From Kitasatospora papulosa (GTDB lineage Bacteria > Actinomycetota > Actinomycetes > Streptomycetales > Streptomycetaceae), in NCBI RefSeq assembly GCF_000717245.1, contig NZ_JNYQ01000001.1, positions 434,001 to 498,000 on the forward strand: a stretch of 64,000 nucleotides of DNA, in the 5' to 3' direction. Shown one piece after another: positions 24,750 to 32,865 of this stretch (the stretch's first letter is position 1; every line of letters begins with the position of its first letter). The position numbers and the translations under genes were made by a program. The notes beneath the pieces were generated by a model. That model was not told where the DNA came from. It worked only from the letters and a program-made list of their open reading frames with translations, and made no database searches.

Positions 24750-25250
24750 ATGCCGATGCCGTATCTGAACCTGTCCCAGGTGGAGTTGATCGCCCGCGAG
24801 GCCCATCGGGAGCAGACCGACAAGGCGGGACGCCCGTACGCGGAGCACCTGGCCGCGGTGGCCGAGGGCGTGCGGATCCGGGGAGGGAGCGAGGAGCAGA
24901 TCGCCGCGGCCTGGCTGCACGACGCGATCGAGGACGGCGCGCTGTCGCGGCGGTGGCTGGACGAGGCCCCGCTGTCCGGGCGGGTGAAAGACATGGTCCT
25001 CGCCGTCACCAAGCGGGACGGCGAGGACCTCTTCGCGTACACCGGGCGGATTCTCGCCACGCCCGGAGCGCTGCTGATCAAGGAGTCGGATCTGGCGCAC
25101 AACGCCGACCCGGACCGGCTCGCGGTGCTCGAGCCGACGACCCATACCCGTCTGACCGAGAAATATGCGCAGGTACGCGGCTTGCTGGGGCTCGACGGGG
25201 GTGCCGGGCCGACCGAACGGCGGGATCAAGCCAACCCCGCCGCAGGCTGA
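24750..25250 (+). CDS. Small HD-domain hydrolase, alarmone-hydrolase (SAH/Mesh1) like
   Basis: This 166-aa cytosolic protein matches the hydrolase half of RelA/SpoT in miniature: AREAHREQTDKAGRPYAEHL at residues 15-34, AAAWLHDAIEDG with the HD motif at 57-62, and LLIKESDLAHNADPDRL (the later Asp and Asn) at 107-123. Small alarmone hydrolases such as Mesh1 have the same order and remove the 3'-pyrophosphate of (p)ppGpp; related small HD proteins have other phosphate substrates, so activity is inferred. No synthetase domain is present. ATG 24750 is at the 5' end of a likely leaderless mRNA; a second ATG follows at 24756. It converges on the acyltransferase gene. Confidence 0.82.
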   Translation: MPMPYLNLSQVELIAREAHREQTDKAGRPYAEHLAAVAEGVRIRGGSEEQIAAAWLHDAIEDGALSRRWLDEAPLSGRVKDMVLAVTKRDGEDLFAYTGRILATPGALLIKESDLAHNADPDRLAVLEPTTHTRLTEKYAQVRGLLGLDGGAGPTERRDQANPAAG

Positions 25251-25259
25251 CGCCCCGGG

Positions 25260-25291
25260 GGATCGGCCCCCGGCGTCAGGGGGGCCGATCC
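25260..25291. terminator. Hairpin between HD hydrolase and acyltransferase
   Basis: Perfect 12-bp stem (GGATCGGCCCCC at 25260-25271 with GGGGGCCGATCC at 25280-25291) and 8-nt loop between convergent stops, acting for both directions. Confidence 0.78.
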
Positions 25292-25299
25292 GGACAGGC

Positions 25300-26463
25300 T
25301 CAGCGCTTGGCGGGGCTCCGGCGGAACGCCCACTTCATGTCCGGCTCGGTCGCGAAGCGCAGGGCGCGCCGGACCGGCGGGGTGCAGAGCAGGGTCACGG
25401 CGACGGCCGCGACGACGGAGACCAGGACGATCCCGACGGGGCCGGAGAGCCACTCGTAGCGGTCGAACAGGCCGTAGTAGACGGCGCCCTTGATCAGGAA
25501 GCCGTGCAGCAGGTAGCCGCAGATGGTTCCGGCCCCCAGCACGGTGAACCACATGGGACGGCGGGGCACCCAGGCGAGGAACGCGACCGTCAGCAGCATC
25601 GCGCATCCGAACATGGCCAGGGTCATCACGGGCCCCGTCCACCACTGGAAGTCCATCTCCTGGGCGCTGTTGCTGCGGTAGAACCAGCCCAGCCGCATGC
25701 GCGGCGCGGCCCAGTAGGCGAACACCAGGGCCCCGAGGGCCAGCGGTACGGCCAGCAGCCGCACCTCGCGACGCCGCACGAGCTGGAAGTGCTCGGGCTT
25801 CATCAGCAGGCCGAGCACGAAGAACGGCAGGAGCTGGCAGACGCGCTGCAGGTCCAGATCGTCACCGATCTCCGGCGACACCGAGGCGAGCATGGCGATG
25901 ACGAGGGCGACCGGCAGGGGGTGGCGCAGGGACTGCCACAGCGGCGTTGTCACGCGCCAGATGAACAGAGCGATCAGGAACCAGGTGAGGAACAACGGGT
26001 CGAGCAGGGTGATGGAGGTGTCGGCCGCGCCGTCCGCGTACCGCTTGAAGAGCGAGTACGCCGTCTCGAAGAGCACGTAGGGCACCACGACCCCGGTGAC
26101 GAGGCGCTTCACCTTGGGCGAGCTCATGTCGAAGGACCGTGAGAAGTATCCGGAGACGAGGATGAACGCCGGCATGTGGAACGTGTACACGACCATGTAC
26201 AGGGCACGTGTGATGCGGCTGCCGTCCATCACCGGTTCCCAGGCGTGGGCCACGGCGACGAGCACGATCGCGAGGTACTTCACGTTGTCGAAGTACGCGT
26301 CACGGCGCTTGGCCGGTGCGGGGGCCCCGGCGCGGTCCTGGGCGGGCCTCGAGGTGGCGGCGGGAGTGCGCTCGGCCGTCAGGACCTGCTCGTGTCTCGG
26401 CTCCGACTCCCGGCTCTCCGGGGTGAACGGGGCCCTCTGAATTTCGCTCGGAGCTTTGGACAT
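25300..26463 (-). CDS. Membrane acyltransferase, acyltransferase-3 (OafA/YrhL-like) family
   Basis: This 387-aa protein has about ten hydrophobic helices after a ~65-residue Pro/Ala/Arg-rich cytoplasmic N-tail. The first helix is YFDNVKYLAIVLVAVAHAWEP, with the family's conserved His in the VAHAW motif; FHMPAFILVSGYFSRSFDM follows, then TWFLIALFIWR. It should transfer acetyl or succinyl groups to a cell-surface polysaccharide or lipid. ATG 26463 (MSKAPSEIQ) has AAGG 8 nt upstream; earlier in-frame ATGs at 26493 and 26532 lack one. It stands alone, with 481 bp of non-coding DNA upstream. Confidence 0.87.
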   Translation of the reverse strand: MSKAPSEIQRAPFTPESRESEPRHEQVLTAERTPAATSRPAQDRAGAPAPAKRRDAYFDNVKYLAIVLVAVAHAWEPVMDGSRITRALYMVVYTFHMPAFILVSGYFSRSFDMSSPKVKRLVTGVVVPYVLFETAYSLFKRYADGAADTSITLLDPLFLTWFLIALFIWRVTTPLWQSLRHPLPVALVIAMLASVSPEIGDDLDLQRVCQLLPFFVLGLLMKPEHFQLVRRREVRLLAVPLALGALVFAYWAAPRMRLGWFYRSNSAQEMDFQWWTGPVMTLAMFGCAMLLTVAFLAWVPRRPMWFTVLGAGTICGYLLHGFLIKGAVYYGLFDRYEWLSGPVGIVLVSVVAAVAVTLLCTPPVRRALRFATEPDMKWAFRRSPAKR

Positions 26464-26944
26464 CTGCTGCACCTTAGACCCGTCGATCGGCATGCGTAAA
26501 ACTCTCAAGAAATAACGCGTGTTCCCGGTCATTCGAAAGTAAAACCATCAGCAGATGCCCGTTACGTGCTGATTCATCCGTCTTAAATGGCGCATATCGG
26601 CGGGAGGTTGGCGAGAGTGAATTTCGTCGCACGAACTCCTGGCAAATCGCTGTGAATGAAGTGTGGGGATACGGAAACGATCACATCGATCGTTATTCGA
26701 ACTGCCCTGCGCACAGCGGGCGCACAGCCTTTTCGCCCAGGCCCGTGCTCCCCCTGTGCGACACGGCGTGCGCCCGTGCGTGCCCGGGCGCACGCGGGCG
26801 TGAGGATGGCGCGATCCGGCCGTTTCCCACCTTCACCCGGCAGCATCGGCAGGGGAGTTGGTGGCACGATGGGCGCGACGGAGGTGTGTGCCGACCGCAT
26901 GCCACCGGGCCGGCAAGGCGGACCGACCAAGGGTGTGATCAGTC
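26464..26944. other. 481-bp gene-free region
   Basis: Divergent spacer between the acyltransferase and the 64-aa membrane peptide. The left half (about 26500-26700) is unusually A/T-rich for the window, as expected of promoter DNA for the leftward gene. The right half is GC-rich and holds an imperfect inverted repeat around CGTGCGTGCCCGGGCGCACG (26773-26792). I see no tRNA, coding region or recognised riboswitch. Confidence 0.6.
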
Positions 26945-27139
26945 GTGGCCATTTCACTGTCTGTGGTGCTTCTGCTGGGGGTCGTCCTGGTGGTGCTGAT
27001 CCGCGGCGGGTCGATCAAGGGCGGCCCGGCGGTCGTCGCCGTGCTGTTCGGCTTCTTCCTGGCGTCGACGGGCATGGCTCCGTCGATCAACAGATTCATG
27101 AACTCGATAGCCGACACGCTCAACCAGATCAGCTTCTGA
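26945..27139 (+). CDS. 64-aa conserved-type small membrane protein
   Basis: A tiny protein beginning MAISLSVVLLLGVVLVVLIRGG and containing a second hydrophobic stretch (GPAVVAVLFGFFLASTGMAP), so two membrane helices with a short GGSIKGG turn; the tail NRFMNSIADTLNQISF is amphipathic. Start GTG 26945, with AAGG about 12 nt upstream. I recall near-identical small proteins in other Streptomyces but no function. It stands alone after the 481-bp spacer. Confidence 0.72.
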   Translation: MAISLSVVLLLGVVLVVLIRGGSIKGGPAVVAVLFGFFLASTGMAPSINRFMNSIADTLNQISF

Positions 27140-27388
27140 GGCACACGGAAGCGCCCGGCCCGGCAGGCGACCCGCCCGCCGGGTCGCACGCGCGGGTGCC
27201 CGATGGCCCGGGGTCGACCCGCCCGCCCTGTCGATGCGTTCGGCACCGCGGCGCGCCCGCCCCACGAGGGCCTCGGACGCCCGGCTCCCCGCGGGCGGAC
27301 CTCCATTACCTGACGGGTCATCGAACCCGGCACGCGTGAGTGCCATGCTCCGGTCGGACGCAGCAGCCCCGCCGACCGGAAGGACGCC

Positions 27389-27736
27389 ATGCCCGCCTAT
27401 GCGATAGCCCACCTGCAGGACGCCGCCCCGCACCCGGAGATCGCCGAGTACATCGAGCGGATCCCCGCGACGTTCGAGCCGTACGGCGGCAGCTTCCTGG
27501 TGCACGTCACACCGCACGAGGTGAAGGAGGGAAGCTGGCCGGGCGCCGTCGTGGTGATCGGCTTCCCCGGGATCCAGGAGGCGCGGGCCTGGTGGGACTC
27601 GCCCGCGTACCAGGAGATCGCGCCGTTGCGCTCGCGGCACATCAAGGGCGACATCATCCTGGTCGAGGGCGTCCCGGAGGGCTACGACCCGGCCGCCTCC
27701 GCCCGGGCGCTGCGGGACGCGCTGCCTCCCGCGTAG
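27389..27736 (+). CDS. DUF1330 protein
   Basis: This 115-aa protein is a dimeric alpha-beta barrel (ferredoxin-like) of the DUF1330 family: AYAIAHLQDAAPHPEIAEYIERIPATFEPYGGSFLVH, then PGAVVVIGFPGIQEARAWWDSPAYQEIAPLRSRHIKGDIILVEG, which carries the diagnostic FP-x-x-x-A-x-x-W-x-x-S-x-x-Y segment at about 56-72. No enzymatic role is established for the family. ATG 27389 has GGAAGG 6 nt before it. It is followed by a perfect hairpin and then an opposing tRNA gene. Confidence 0.9.
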   Translation: MPAYAIAHLQDAAPHPEIAEYIERIPATFEPYGGSFLVHVTPHEVKEGSWPGAVVVIGFPGIQEARAWWDSPAYQEIAPLRSRHIKGDIILVEGVPEGYDPAASARALRDALPPA

Positions 27737-27774
27737 CGGCCGGCGCGCCCGCGTGGGGCGTCACGGAAGCACTC

Positions 27775-27810
27775 AGGGCCGGGCGGAGGAAAGATCCTCC
27801 GCCCGGCCCT
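27775..27810. terminator. Perfect hairpin between DUF1330 gene and tRNA-Gly
   Basis: Stem of 16 bp (AGGGCCGGGCGGAGGA at 27775-27790 with 27795-27810) and an AAGA tetraloop. It lies between convergent units and probably terminates both the DUF1330 mRNA and the tRNA precursor. Confidence 0.85.
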
Positions 27811-27820
27811 GGGCCGTTGG

Positions 27821-27891
27821 AGCGGGCGACGGGAATCGAACCCGCGTAGCTAGTTTGGAAGACTAGGGCTCTACCATTGAGCTACGCCCGC
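27821..27891 (-). tRNA. tRNA-Gly (anticodon TCC)
   Basis: Read on the minus strand, a 71-nt cloverleaf with acceptor GCGGGCG/CGCCCGC, D arm AGCTCAATGGTAGAGC, anticodon stem-loop CTAGT-CTTCCAA-ACTAG (anticodon TCC) and T-loop GGTTCGATTCC. The discriminator is T and CCA is not encoded. It decodes GGA and, by wobble, GGG. Confidence 0.97.
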
Positions 27892-28069
27892 AAGCACCGC
27901 ACCACGGGTCCGGCAGGGCCCGGTGGAACTCGGTACGGACAGCATCCTAGCGGGTCGGGGAAGGTGCGTGCACACCCGTATCGGCCCGCCCCCGTGACAC
28001 CGCCGGTGACGGCCCGTGCAAAGCGGCCGACGCAGCGCTCGTCTGCATGTACCCTTCGTGTCGCACCGA

Positions 28070-28146
28070 CGGGGTGTGGCGCAGCTTGGTAGCGCGTCCG
28101 CTTTGGGAGCGGAAGGTCGTCGGTTCGAATCCGGCCACCCCGACCA
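28070..28146 (+). tRNA. tRNA-Pro (anticodon TGG), CCA encoded
   Basis: A 74-nt cloverleaf plus an encoded CCA. Acceptor CGGGGTG pairs with CACCCCG, the D arm is GCGCAGCTTGGTAGCGC, the anticodon stem-loop is TCCGC-TTTGGGA-GCGGA (anticodon TGG) and the T arm contains GGTTCGAATCC. It decodes CCA and CCG. It is divergent from the Gly tRNA with 178 bp between, and 150 bp upstream of tig. Confidence 0.97.
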
Positions 28147-28296
28147 CCAGCAAGATCGCATTGTGGGAGTCCTCCACCTTGCCGTTACTATGCAAATTGC
28201 GTGCCCGTGTGTCTGATGTACCGGGCTCGATCCGCGAAGCCGCCTCTCGGCGGCCCAGCAGAACCCCAAGAAGTCAGCCACCAAGGAGACCGAACC

Positions 28297-29697
28297 GTGA
28301 AGAGCGCCGTGGAGACCCTGAACCCGACTCGGGTTCGGCTCAGCATCGAGGTGCCCTTCGAGGAGCTCAAGGACAGCCTCGACGCGGCGTACAAGAAGAT
28401 CAACCAGCAGGTCACGGTGAAGGGCTTCCGTAAGGGCAAGATCCCGAACCGCGTCATCGACCAGCGGTTCGGCCGTGGTGCAGTGCTGGAGGAGGCCGTC
28501 AACGACGCCCTTCCGAAGTTCTACACGGAAGCTGTCAACGAGGGTGAGCTCAACGTTCTGGGCCAGCCCGAGGTCGACATCACCGAGCTCAAGGACGGCG
28601 AGCTGCTGGCCTTCACCGCCGAGGTGGACGTCCGTCCCGAGATCGAGATTCCGGACTACTCCGGCATCGAGGTCACCGTGGACGCACTCGAAGTCACCGA
28701 AGAGGACGTCGACAAGGCCGTGGAGCAGCTCCGTGAGCGCTTCGCCTCCACCAACCCGGTCGAGCGCGCCGCCGCCGAGGGCGACGTCGTGACGATCGAC
28801 CTGGAGGCCAAGGTCGACGGAGAGGTCCTCGAGGACGGCGTGGCCGCGGGTGTCTCGTACACCATCGGCTCCGGCGAGCTCCTCGACGGCATCGACGAGG
28901 CCGTGACCGGCCTGGAGGCCGGTGGCGAGGCCACCTTCACCTCCGAGCTGAAGGGCGGCTCCGCCGAGGGCAAGGAAGCGGAGGTCACCGTCAAGGTCAC
29001 CGCCGTCTCCGCCCGCGAACTGCCTGAGCTGGACGACGACTTCGCGCAGATGGCGAGCGAGTTCGACACGCTCGCCGAGCTTCGCGAGGACAGCCGCAAG
29101 CGCCTCGAGAACACCAAGCAGTACGACCAGGCCACCCAGGCCCAGGAGCGCGTCCTCGAGGAGCTGCTGAAGCTGGCCGAGGTCCCGATCCCCGAGAAGC
29201 TTCTCGCGGACGAGGTCCAGACCCGCAAGCACAACCTCGAGCACCACCAGCTCGGTCAGATGGGTCTCGACCTCGAGAAGTACCTCGAGATCCAGGGCAA
29301 GACCCTGGAGGAGTTCGAGAACGAGACCTCCGAGCAGGCGATCAAGGGCATCAAGACGCAGTTCATCCTCGATGAGCTCGTCAACAAGGAGAAGCTGAAC
29401 GTCAACCAGGAGGAGCTCACCGAGCACCTCATGCGGCGTGCGGCGTCCTCCGGCATGAGCCCCGACCAGTTCGCCCAGGCCGTCGTCGAGGGCGGCCAGG
29501 TGCCGATGCTCGTCGGCGAGGTCGCCCGCGGCAAGGCGCTCGCCGTCGTCGTCGAGGCCGCCAAGGTCACGGACACCAACGGTGAGATCGTCGAGCTCGA
29601 GGACGAGGAAGAGGCAGCGGACGAGGCCGCCGAGACGGTCGAGGCCGCCGAGGGCACCGAGAAGGCTGAGGAGAAGGACGAGAAGAACGAGGCCTGA
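28297..29697 (+). CDS. tig: Trigger factor, ribosome-associated chaperone and peptidyl-prolyl isomerase
   Basis: This 466-aa protein binds the ribosome exit tunnel and folds nascent chains. The N-terminal ribosome-binding domain carries the signature GFRKGKIP at about residues 43-50; an FKBP-type PPIase domain follows (EGDVVTIDLEAKVDG ~165-180), and the helical C-terminal arms contain many charged residues. The last ~35 residues (VELEDEEEAADEAAETVEAAEGTEKAEEKDEKNEA) are an acidic disordered tail, longer than in E. coli. GTG 28297 has AAGGAG 8 nt upstream (28283-28288). It precedes clpP1, separated by a strong terminator, a conserved order in bacteria. Confidence 0.97.
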   Translation: MKSAVETLNPTRVRLSIEVPFEELKDSLDAAYKKINQQVTVKGFRKGKIPNRVIDQRFGRGAVLEEAVNDALPKFYTEAVNEGELNVLGQPEVDITELKDGELLAFTAEVDVRPEIEIPDYSGIEVTVDALEVTEEDVDKAVEQLRERFASTNPVERAAAEGDVVTIDLEAKVDGEVLEDGVAAGVSYTIGSGELLDGIDEAVTGLEAGGEATFTSELKGGSAEGKEAEVTVKVTAVSARELPELDDDFAQMASEFDTLAELREDSRKRLENTKQYDQATQAQERVLEELLKLAEVPIPEKLLADEVQTRKHNLEHHQLGQMGLDLEKYLEIQGKTLEEFENETSEQAIKGIKTQFILDELVNKEKLNVNQEELTEHLMRRAASSGMSPDQFAQAVVEGGQVPMLVGEVARGKALAVVVEAAKVTDTNGEIVELEDEEEAADEAAETVEAAEGTEKAEEKDEKNEA

Positions 29698-29728
29698 GCC
29701 CCGTTCCGCTCGCTGACCTGATCCACGC

Positions 29729-29763
29729 GGCGGGCCCCGGACGTACGACGTCCGGGGCCCGCC
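29729..29763 (+). terminator. tig terminator
   Basis: 16-bp perfect stem (GGCGGGCCCCGGACGT at 29729-29744 with 29748-29763) and an ACG loop, 32 nt past the tig stop. It separates tig from the clpP1 promoter region. Confidence 0.85.
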
Positions 29764-29825
29764 GTCGTATCGGCCATCGCGCCCGGGGAAGCACCCGGGA
29801 ACCCTTGTGCGGACTGCTCACCTTG

Positions 29826-29839
29826 CGCTCCCAGCGAAC
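29826..29839. promoter_or_regulatory. ClgR-type activator box upstream of clpP1
   Basis: On the minus strand the sequence is GTTCGC-TGGGA-GCG, matching the GTTCGC-N5-GCG motif published for Streptomyces ClgR, the activator of clp and lon genes. It lies 134 bp upstream of the clpP1 GTG, just right of the tig terminator, where an activator site belongs. clgR itself is not in this window. Confidence 0.72.
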
Positions 29840-29972
29840 AGTTGGGGAAGCGGGATGGCGTTGTCCCACCTGCGCGTTAGGGTCCATGAAGAGGAAGGGT
29901 CGGGTAGTCCCGGCCCACCCGGTACGAAGACGCTGAGACGGCCGGAGCCGTCAGAGACGAGCAGGTGGATAC

Positions 29973-30590
29973 GTGACGAATCTGATGCCCTACGCCGCCG
30001 GAGAGCCGTCCCTCGGTGGAGGCCTCGGTGACCAGGTCTACAGCCGACTGCTCGGCGAGCGCATCATCTTCCTCGGTCAGCAGGTCGACGATGACATCGC
30101 CAACAAGATCACCGCACAGCTTCTGCTCCTTGCCGCGGAACCCGACAAGGACATCTACCTCTACATCAACAGCCCCGGCGGCTCGGTGACGGCCGGCATG
30201 GCGGTCTACGACACCATGCAGTACATCCCGAACGACGTGGTCACCATCGGTATGGGCATGGCGGCCTCGATGGGCCAGTTCCTGCTCACCGGTGGCACGG
30301 CGGGCAAGCGCTTCGCGCTCCCCAACACCGACATCCTCATGCACCAGGGTTCGGCCGGCATCGGCGGCACCGCCTCGGACATCAAGATCCAGGCGCAGTA
30401 CCTGCTCCGCACGAAGACGCGGATGGCGGAGATCACCGCCCACCACTCCGGCCAGACCGTGGAGACGATCATCCGCGACGGCGACCGTGACCGCTGGTAC
30501 ACCGCCGAGGAGGCCAAGGACTACGGCCTCATCGACGAGATCATCACGGTCGCGTCGGGCATCCCGGGCGGCGGCGGCACCGGCGCCTGA
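29973..30590 (+). CDS. clpP1: ATP-dependent Clp protease proteolytic subunit ClpP1
   Basis: This 205-aa serine peptidase assembles into a 14-mer with ClpP2 and degrades substrates fed by ClpX or ClpC. Catalytic Ser99 lies in GMAASMGQFLL, His124 in LMHQGSAG and an Asp follows in the ~170 region. The INSPGGSVTAGMAVYD oxyanion strand is intact, so it is catalytically competent. GTG 29973 has AGGTGG 4-9 nt upstream. clpP2 starts 82 bp downstream on the same strand. In Streptomyces, clpP1 mutants are blocked in differentiation. Confidence 0.97.
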   Translation: MTNLMPYAAGEPSLGGGLGDQVYSRLLGERIIFLGQQVDDDIANKITAQLLLLAAEPDKDIYLYINSPGGSVTAGMAVYDTMQYIPNDVVTIGMGMAASMGQFLLTGGTAGKRFALPNTDILMHQGSAGIGGTASDIKIQAQYLLRTKTRMAEITAHHSGQTVETIIRDGDRDRWYTAEEAKDYGLIDEIITVASGIPGGGGTGA

Positions 30591-30672
30591 TCCGGGCGTG
30601 CAGCACCCCGCACCCTCTCGTACGCCGAGACCTCCAGCCCCCAGATACGCCACCAGGATGGTGAAGACCCAC

Positions 30673-31341
30673 ATGAACAACTTCTCCGGCGCCTCCGCGA
30701 GCGGCCTCTACACCGGCCCGCAGGTGGACAACCGCTACGTCGTCCCGCGCTTCGTGGAGCGCACCTCGCAGGGTGTGCGTGAGTACGACCCGTACGCGAA
30801 GCTCTTCGAGGAGCGCGTGATCTTCCTCGGCGTCCAGATCGACGACGCCTCGGCCAACGACGTCATGGCGCAGCTGCTGTGCCTGGAGTCGATGGACCCG
30901 GACCGCGACATCTCGATCTACATCAACAGCCCCGGCGGCTCGTTCACCGCGCTCACCGCGATCTACGACACGATGCAGTTCGTGAAGCCGGACATCCAGA
31001 CCGTCTGCATGGGCCAGGCCGCCTCCGCCGCCGCCGTCCTGCTGGCCGCCGGCACCCCGGGCAAGCGCATGGCGCTCCCGCACGCCCGTGTGCTCATCCA
31101 CCAGCCGTCCTCGCAGACCGGCCGCGAGCAGCTCTCCGACCTGGAGATCGCGGCCAACGAGATCCTGCGGATGCGCACCCAGCTCGAGGAGATGCTGGCC
31201 AAGCACTCCACCACCCCGCTGGAGAAGATCAGCGAGGACATCGAGCGCGACAAGATCCTTACGGCCGACGACGCACTCGCGTACGGTCTGGTGGACCAGA
31301 TCGTCTCCACCCGTAAGACCACCGCGGGCGCGTCGGTCTGA
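30673..31341 (+). CDS. clpP2: ATP-dependent Clp protease proteolytic subunit ClpP2
   Basis: This is the second ClpP paralogue, 222 aa from ATG 30673 (MNNFSGASAS). Ser118 in GQAASAAAVLLAAG and His143 in VLIHQPSSQ form the active site; the INSPGGSFTALTAIYD stretch parallels ClpP1. The start is uncertain: in-frame ATG 30658 and GTG 30661 add five or four residues but sit on top of the AGGATGG element, whereas 30673 has GGTGAAG 6 nt upstream. Cotranscribed with clpP1; the heteromeric ClpP1P2 barrel is the active form in actinobacteria. Confidence 0.95.
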   Translation: MNNFSGASASGLYTGPQVDNRYVVPRFVERTSQGVREYDPYAKLFEERVIFLGVQIDDASANDVMAQLLCLESMDPDRDISIYINSPGGSFTALTAIYDTMQFVKPDIQTVCMGQAASAAAVLLAAGTPGKRMALPHARVLIHQPSSQTGREQLSDLEIAANEILRMRTQLEEMLAKHSTTPLEKISEDIERDKILTADDALAYGLVDQIVSTRKTTAGASV

Positions 31342-31352
31342 CGTCGGTCTTT

Positions 31353-31406
31353 CCCCTTGGCACATTCCGTCCGCACGGCCCCGGCCGTGTGAACCGTGCC
31401 AAGGGG
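31353..31406. terminator. Nested stem-loop between clpP2 and clpX
   Basis: Outer stem CCCCTTGGCAC (31353-31363) pairs perfectly with GTGCCAAGGGG (31396-31406); an inner stem CACGGCC/GGCCGTG (31374-31380, 31383-31389) sits inside it. It lies 11 nt past the clpP2 stop and may attenuate read-through into clpX or stabilise the clpP1P2 message. Confidence 0.65.
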
Positions 31407-31440
31407 GGCCCGAACGGGGGGCCAGGCAAGGTACCGTCGG

Positions 31441-31446
31441 ATAGAG
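31441..31446 (+). promoter_or_regulatory. Candidate -10 element for clpX
   Basis: ATAGAG/TAGAGG around 31441-31447 lies about 50 bp before the clpX start, after the nested hairpin. With the hairpin it suggests that clpX has its own promoter besides read-through from clpP1P2. No clear -35 hexamer. Confidence 0.35.
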
Positions 31447-31497
31447 GCACCAGGAGCCGCTGAACCAGGCTGCTCCCAGGCGAAGGGGAAGCACCTC

Positions 31498-32796
31498 GTG
31501 GCACGCATCGGTGATGGCGGCGACCTGCTCAAGTGCTCGTTCTGCGGAAAGAGCCAGAAGCAGGTGAAGAAGCTCATCGCGGGACCCGGTGTGTACATCT
31601 GCGACGAGTGCATCGATCTCTGCAACGAGATCATCGAGGAGGAGCTCGCGGAGACCTCCGAGGTGCGGTGGGAGGAGCTTCCCAAGCCGCGCGAGATCTA
31701 CGAGTTCCTCGAGGGGTACGTCGTCGGGCAGGAGCCCGCGAAGAAGGCCCTCTCGGTCGCTGTGTACAACCACTACAAGCGGGTCCAGGCCGGGGAGAAC
31801 GGCGGCGGTTCGAATCGCGACGACGCCATCGAGCTCGCCAAGTCGAACATCCTGCTGCTGGGCCCCACGGGCTCGGGCAAGACGCTTCTCGCGCAGACAC
31901 TGGCCCGCATGCTCAACGTCCCGTTCGCCATCGCGGACGCGACGGCGCTGACGGAGGCCGGCTATGTCGGTGAGGACGTCGAGAACATCCTGCTGAAGCT
32001 GATCCAGGCGGCCGACTACGACGTCAAGAAGGCCGAGACCGGGATCATCTACATCGACGAGATCGACAAGGTCGCCCGCAAGAGCGAGAACCCGTCGATC
32101 ACCCGCGATGTGTCCGGCGAGGGCGTCCAGCAGGCCCTGTTGAAGATCCTGGAGGGCACCACCGCCTCCGTGCCGCCGCAGGGCGGACGGAAGCACCCGC
32201 ACCAGGAGTTCATCCAGATCGACACGACGAACGTCCTGTTCATCGTGGGCGGCGCCTTCTCGGGCCTGGAGAAGATCATCGAGTCGCGGGCCGGCGCCAA
32301 GGGCATCGGCTTCGGGGCGACGATCCGCTCCAAGCTGGAGATCCAGGCGAGCGACCAGTTCCAGGAGGTCATGCCGGAGGACCTGGTGAAGTTCGGGATG
32401 ATCCCCGAGTTCATCGGCCGTCTCCCCGTGCTGACCTCGGTCCACAACCTGGACCGCGAGGCACTGCTCCAGATCCTGATCGAGCCGCGCAACGCCCTGG
32501 TGAAGCAGTACCAGCGCCTCTTCGAACTCGACGGCGTGGAGCTGGACTTCGAGCGCGAGGCCCTCGAGGCGATCGCCGACCAGGCGATCCTGCGCCAGAC
32601 GGGCGCGCGCGGTCTGCGCGCCATCATGGAGGAAGTCCTCCAGTCCGTGATGTACGAGGTGCCGTCCCGCAAGGACGTGGCCCGCGTGGTCATCACCCCG
32701 GACGTCGTCCGCAACAACGTCAACCCGACGCTGGTCCCGCGCGAGCCGCGCACGATCGGCAAGAACGACGGCGGCCGGCACGAGAAGTCCGCGTAG
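31498..32796 (+). CDS. clpX: Clp protease ATPase subunit ClpX
   Basis: This 432-aa AAA+ unfoldase delivers tagged substrates to ClpP. The N-terminal C4 zinc domain has Cys13, Cys16, Cys35 and Cys38 (CSFCGKSQ...YICDEC). Walker A is GPTGSGKT at 122-129, Walker B IIYIDEIDK around 183, the pore loop GYVGEDV about 153, sensor-2 GARGLRAI about 367. The IGF ClpP-docking loop is seen as GIGFGATI near 275. GTG 31498 has GAAGGGGAAG 7 nt upstream. A long perfect hairpin ends the unit. Confidence 0.98.
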   Translation: MARIGDGGDLLKCSFCGKSQKQVKKLIAGPGVYICDECIDLCNEIIEEELAETSEVRWEELPKPREIYEFLEGYVVGQEPAKKALSVAVYNHYKRVQAGENGGGSNRDDAIELAKSNILLLGPTGSGKTLLAQTLARMLNVPFAIADATALTEAGYVGEDVENILLKLIQAADYDVKKAETGIIYIDEIDKVARKSENPSITRDVSGEGVQQALLKILEGTTASVPPQGGRKHPHQEFIQIDTTNVLFIVGGAFSGLEKIIESRAGAKGIGFGATIRSKLEIQASDQFQEVMPEDLVKFGMIPEFIGRLPVLTSVHNLDREALLQILIEPRNALVKQYQRLFELDGVELDFEREALEAIADQAILRQTGARGLRAIMEEVLQSVMYEVPSRKDVARVVITPDVVRNNVNPTLVPREPRTIGKNDGGRHEKSA

Positions 32797-32818
32797 CGGC
32801 AGCACCGACGACGCGCAC

Positions 32819-32857
32819 GCGAAGGGGCGCCCGGCCACCGGCCGGGCGCCCCTTCGC
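32819..32857. terminator. clpX terminator
   Basis: 18-bp perfect stem (GCGAAGGGGCGCCCGGCC at 32819-32836 with 32840-32857) and a 3-nt loop, between the convergent clpX and Pro/Gln-rich gene. One of the strongest hairpins in the window. Confidence 0.88.
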
Positions 32858-32865
32858 GTCGAGGA

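Noticed and set aside
26765..26800. GC-rich inverted repeat as a tRNA or ncRNA
   Set aside because: Arms are imperfect and no cloverleaf or known RNA motif forms; kept only as a note on the spacer.
26464..28296. tRNA-flanked integration site or genomic island
   Set aside because: No integrase or repeat of the tRNA 3' end was found near either tRNA.
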